From Carallia brachiata (Eukaryota; Streptophyta; Magnoliopsida; Malpighiales; Rhizophoraceae), in NCBI GenBank assembly GCA_021464245.1, contig JADCRB010000006.1, positions 4,320,186-4,384,185 of the forward strand: a stretch of 64,000 bases of DNA, in the 5' to 3' direction. The position numbers and the translations under genes are program-made. Below, piece after piece: positions 59,930 through 64,000 of this stretch (the stretch's first letter is position 1; every line of letters starts with the position of its first letter). The notes under the pieces were generated by a model, which was not told the DNA's origin, did not search any database, and saw only the letters and a list, made by a program, of their open reading frames with translations.

Positions 59930-60437
59930 CAGCCTTAATGATGTTCCAGTCTACTGTTTATATTTCTATTCAGCAAAACAGTTGCCTGCTGCTGCACATT
60001 TTGTGGCCAATGTTGCAGTTGTGTCGATGTAAGGTGATCTCAGCCTGTAAGGATGATGGTAATATGGTACCACGATTCATAAGGCTGTCTCGTGATCGTC
60101 AGATCTCTTCGTGAAGGGCATTTTCTATTTTATCTGTTAAAAGAGTATAAAATTCCACATCGGTCGATTACAGGGATCTGATTTCTAACTTATAATGTTT
60201 GTCATGTCTTAGTTTTTTACCGATTTGAAATTTGTATTCTTTTAACACTAACAAGGATCATATATGACCACAATTAGGAAGCTCATCGTGCATTGTTTTG
60301 TCTGCATTCATAACCTTTACACTATAGATTTGCTCTTTCACTAAATCCTCACATCAAGCAGCTTCCGTTATCAGGCTGGCTAAAGTGTTCAGTAAACTTA
60401 TCTGAGACAGGATGCTATGAATGCATCACCATATAGC

Positions 60438-62673
60438 TTAATTGTCAAAGGGCCTTAAAATGATAGGGAGTCCATATTGAGGCTGCAAAGTAAGATATTC
60501 GGATGGGGCGTGCTTATACTCAGGGGCCAGCAAAATGAGAATCTCTGGAGGATCAACGCCAGCACCGTCTTGGCTTCCAGCATTGCGAAATTCTGGCCAA
60601 TGCAAGCTCTCGGACCCACTGAAAATGCTATTAAAGCATTAGGATGTTTTGCGGCTCTGGACGTCCCATTCATGAACCTCAGTGGGTTGAACTCGTTTGC
60701 ATCCTCTCCCCAGTATTCTTTGCTCCTGTGAATCTTGGCCGTCAATATCATTACACAAGTTTTTTGGGTATCATAAGGTTGCCCAGTTTCATATCCTCTG
60801 ATGTCTCTCTCGCCATCTGTATTACCGGACCATACAGCCTCAAGGACTCCAGCAGAACCATGTTCACCTGTAGCACAAATTGCATTTGACGAACCAGTTT
60901 AGTAAATTTGTTGAAAATCACATGCTTAAATGTGAAGAATAATGATATCTATCACGACTCAATTTCCCAATTTTCCCCTTCATAGATTGGGGCAGGGAAA
61001 AATTGCAAGATTGGGTCGTGATAGACATCATTTCTCAATTGCGAATGGTTTGTGACTGACCAATTTTAACTTTGCTAACATGTCACCATCAGGAATTCTC
61101 ATCCCGCATTCTGTCAACACCTCTTGTCTCACTTTCTCTTGCCATTCCTGATGTAAGCTTAACAAGAACATGCTCCATGTTAACAAATTGGAGGTGGTTT
61201 CATGCCCAGCAAAGAAGAACATTTTGCACTCTTCCATGATCTCATCCATGTTCAACTTGGGATTGTTTTGGCTTTCAGGAGCTTTTAAGGCTCTAATCAT
61301 CAAACCAAGTAGGTCATCTCCATAATCACCTAGCGAACTTCCGCTGTAATTCAACCTCTTTTCTATGACTTGTCCCAGTGAGTTCCTTATTTTCTTGTCT
61401 AGCTTCCATATTTGCCGATTTGATGGGGTAGGAAAATACCTGTAATTAAGAACTAATGGATCAATCAACGAAAAAAAAAACGTTAATTAGGACGAGATAC
61501 TAATATGGAACGAGGCAATATTACTGGCTGCCAGGGATGAACATATCAGTCATTGAAGCTGCACAGCATTTTTGAAGCTCTTTTTGTGCAGTAAAGGCTT
61601 CTTTTCCACGGATATAACTACTGCCAAAGGCAGTATGGGAAATTATATCAGCTGTAAGCTTTTGAAATTCTTGGTTCATTAATATCTTTACACTCTTATT
61701 CTCAGCTGCATTGACCTGATTTTGCCACTCCACAAGCATGTCTATTGTACATTTAGCCATTCTTTTTACCATAACCTGTCAAATTCAATATCAATGAACA
61801 TGAAAATCAACTCAATTCATGAACGTATAGTGCATTATTGAACAAGAATAAGATGCTGTCAGCTTCTGCTCTACTTAGACTTATGAGAGTTGGTAAGTCT
61901 GACAAGTTCATAGCAAGACAAGTTCTTGTGCTCCAATCCTTATACGGTCACATTCCTTTGGGCCAGTGGCACCCGCTTCAGGACCTCGAGCCAGGATTTT
62001 TGCGTGCAGGGACACCTCGTGCTAGGAGCCAAAAAAAAAAAAAAGAGAGAGAGAGAGTGTTGGTAAGTCTGAGACCTTCAGCTTGTCCATGGAGAAGGCA
62101 GGATTGAGAATCCTTCTATGCCTGGCCCACTCTGATCCGTTTATTATGGCTAATCCATTCCCTGTCAGTTTTAACACCGAAGGTCTTGACTGGGGCTTGG
62201 AGTAAAATCCAAACTTGTTTGATAGTACTTGCTTGGCCAGCTCAGGGTCTGAAATTGTAATTCTTGGCTGAGTTCCATACCAGTATAGCACTGTCTCTCC
62301 TGTTGTTGTAAAACTTATATTGTAAATCATACAGCAGAGTTAAGCAAAAATCAAGACTTTACATGAGAAGGGGATATTGGAAAAGAAGAAACTGACCGTA
62401 TTCTTGGGACCATTTGGAATAGTGAGGAAGAATTTTCTGAAGGAAATCGTTACAGTTGACATCAAAAACAATTTGGGATGCTTCACGCTTCAGCTTCTTC
62501 ATCTCAGGAAGAGAACCATAAAACAACTTGTAAGGTGGTCCTCTAATTCCTTGCTTCTCAAAGCTTTTAGTCAAGATGTATGGCCTCCAGACCACAATAC
62601 TAAACACTTTCCAGATTTCCCTGATGAGAACAAATCCCAGAACTACAAGTATAAGGCCTAAGTAAGTACCCAT
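60438..62673 (-). pseudogene. Cytochrome P450, CYP72 clan (CYP749/CYP709-like), two 1 bp frame breaks
   Basis: Minus-strand exons: 62397-62673, 62076-62299, 61525-61775, 61061-61439, 60438-60867. N-terminal membrane anchor (YLGLILVVLGFVLI), GIRGPPYKLFYGSLPEM, C-helix WARHRR, I-helix FFAGHETTS, K-helix ESLR, FNPLRF and heme loop [10 protein letters not shown] with its Cys are all present, so the catalytic core is complete. These are ER-anchored monooxygenases; the substrate is unknown. Exon 5 lacks one A in the run at 60760-60765 (after LGNLMIPKK; a stop follows at 60751-60753) and one T in the run at 60532-60535, after which AT-rich residues replace the usual [17 protein letters not shown] end. 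Adding the two bases gives 1563 nt, 520 aa, a normal P450 length. Either a recent pseudogene or homopolymer errors; everything else is intact. Confidence 0.85.
61903..62058 (+). mobile_element. SINE in P450 intron 2, with 14 bp target-site duplication
   Basis: Flanked by GTTGGTAAGTCTGA at 61889-61902 and 62059-62072. The ~156 bp insert carries GGGCCAGTGGCACCCGC, a B-box-like GGACCTCGAGCC, TTTGCGTGCAGGGACACC, then A13 and (GA)n. Its right duplication ends three bases from the exon 2 donor (62075/62074 on the minus strand). Confidence 0.8.
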
Positions 62674-62739
62674 ATTGAGAATGAGCCTCCTAAAGTTAGT
62701 GAATTGCAGTATGCAAAAAATTTAGGTTCATGGTTTGAG

Positions 62740-62748
62740 CTTATATAG
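62740..62748 (-). promoter_or_regulatory. Candidate TATA box of the P450 gene
   Basis: CTATATAAG on the minus strand, about 70 bp upstream of the P450 ATG at 62673, the expected distance for a short leader. Confidence 0.5.
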
Positions 62749-62759
62749 ATGGAGTGAAA

Positions 62760-64000
62760 TGGCAATGTTCTAGTCTTCTAGACAATTCTCGTGTGATTGA
62801 ATAGTGAGAAAGTGAATGAAAAAGAAAAAGAATAAAAAATAATATAATAATAATAATGTTATGGTTGATAAAAAATAATAATTAAAAAGTTGTGAGAAAT
62901 GAATAGCGATTTGTAAGAGAAAAAATAAAAAATAAATGTTTAGATTGATATAAAATAAATAAAAATTTTAAAATTATTTTTTCTTTTTTCTTTCCCTTGA
63001 AAAGTAGCCAAACATAGTGATGTATGATTGATCAAACAGAATCAGAATCAGAATGATTAAGTCATTGCTTAGGTAGATTGTGGAAAAGGAAAAAATCTAG
63101 TTTTGAAGGCAGATAATGGGAAATCTCTTTTTTGAGGCTAAAGTTCAGTTGACAGTCACTCAGTCACATCATTATCTCCTACATGACACTGTTGGAAGAA
63201 GTCCCATATGGAAGGAGAAAAATGAGTTAAACGAGCATATAATTGAGATGAAATCAAAGCAAAAGGGTTTAAGTCATTTCTGTGAAAGATGAATATAACG
63301 TTCAGTTTGTTATCAAGTCCTTTAACTCTCTATCAAGCCTAATTATAAGAGGATAACAAAGAGATTATATTTAGATAAATGAGAAAGAACTCAATATCAA
63401 GTCTAATTACAGGACGGTAACAAAGAGATTATGTTTAGATAAATGAGAAAGAATCTAAACTCATGAGACTGATGGACCACAATATCAAAACTTGACGGCC
63501 CAAAAATGGATTCAACATCAAGAATGTTATCAAATCCAACACTTCAATTCAATATGAAGCTCAAAAGATAATTTCCCCCAGTCACGCAACTTTCTCAAAG
63601 CTCCATCAATAGCTTTTGTTGTTGGCCCCACTGCCTCCCATTTCCTGTTTTTATTGGAGTAATCATAGTGACCACCTATTCCTTGTTTCATCACGATAGA
63701 AAAGTTTAGAGGAACTCATTCTCACAAATGAATATACGATATTTTTATATTATATATAAAATATTTTATAATATATAAATAATATTTTATATAATAAATA
63801 AATTATGTATAGTAAAATAATATAAAATTATAAAAATTTTTATGTGTTATATCACAGGTTCTTAATATAATATAAAACACACGGTATATTATACACAATT
63901 ATTTTGCTTCTAAAAGTTATTTTGTTTAACTAGAGATCTCGATTTCGAGTTCTGAGAATGCAGCCGCATTAAATATCTGCTGGGAGACTTTTACTGCTCT
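62760..64000. other. Gene-free stretch with a ~63 bp tandem repeat
   Basis: AT-rich. TATCAAGCCTAATTATAAG...GATAACAAAGAGATTATATTTAGATAAATGAGAAAGAA (about 63332-63394) repeats as TATCAAGTCTAATTACAG...GGTAACAAAGAGATTATGTTTAGATAAATGAGAAAGAA (to 63456). No coding domain seen up to the window end. Confidence 0.5.

Overview
This window is nuclear DNA from a flowering plant, most likely a core eudicot. It is AT-rich, has intron-split genes with GT-AG junctions, and carries a TIR-NBS-LRR gene (a class absent from grasses). It also has plant-only families (ETR1-type ethylene receptor, DA2/GW2 E3 ligase, ROP interactor, a CYP72-clan P450) and many plant transposable elements. I cannot name the species.

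Layout. 0-8 kb is a gene graveyard: an F-box/FBA remnant (-), then two decayed nepenthesin-type aspartic proteases (+). Each protease is preceded by a copy of the same ~0.5 kb sequence, and a near-perfect ~255 bp-arm palindrome lies between the two units. 8.5-11.7 kb holds an NHL-repeat membrane protein gene (-). 15.7-18.9 kb holds an ETR1-like receptor (+) with an intact ethylene-sensor half; the phospho-accepting His is replaced, the frame is broken and the receiver is missing. 20.4-25.4 kb holds an intact 60S L18a-like small membrane protein gene (-) with a LINE and a SINE in its introns. 25.9-34 kb is repeat-rich and includes a textbook 500 bp Mutator-type MITE. 34-39.7 kb is an intact DA2-type RING E3 ligase (+). 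45.4-50.2 kb is a TNL resistance gene (+) with several lesions, flanked at 41 and 55-56 kb by two diverged copies of one segment. 50.7-56 kb is full of tandem duplications and DNA transposons. 57.5-59.9 kb is a ROP-interactor (ICR/RIP) gene (+). 60.4-62.7 kb is a P450 (-) with two single-base frame breaks and a SINE beside a splice donor.

The genes do not form a pathway. Three coding regions read through intact (L18a-like, DA2, ICR). Two genes (NHL, P450) are broken only by 1-2 bp deletions in short homopolymer or dinucleotide runs; restoring those bases gives exactly divisible family-length frames, so they may be consensus errors. ETR1-like and the TNL also carry substitution-type lesions and look like true pseudogenes. 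No tRNA, rRNA or CRISPR was seen. Splice sites were placed by eye from reading frame and GT-AG rules; no homology search was run.
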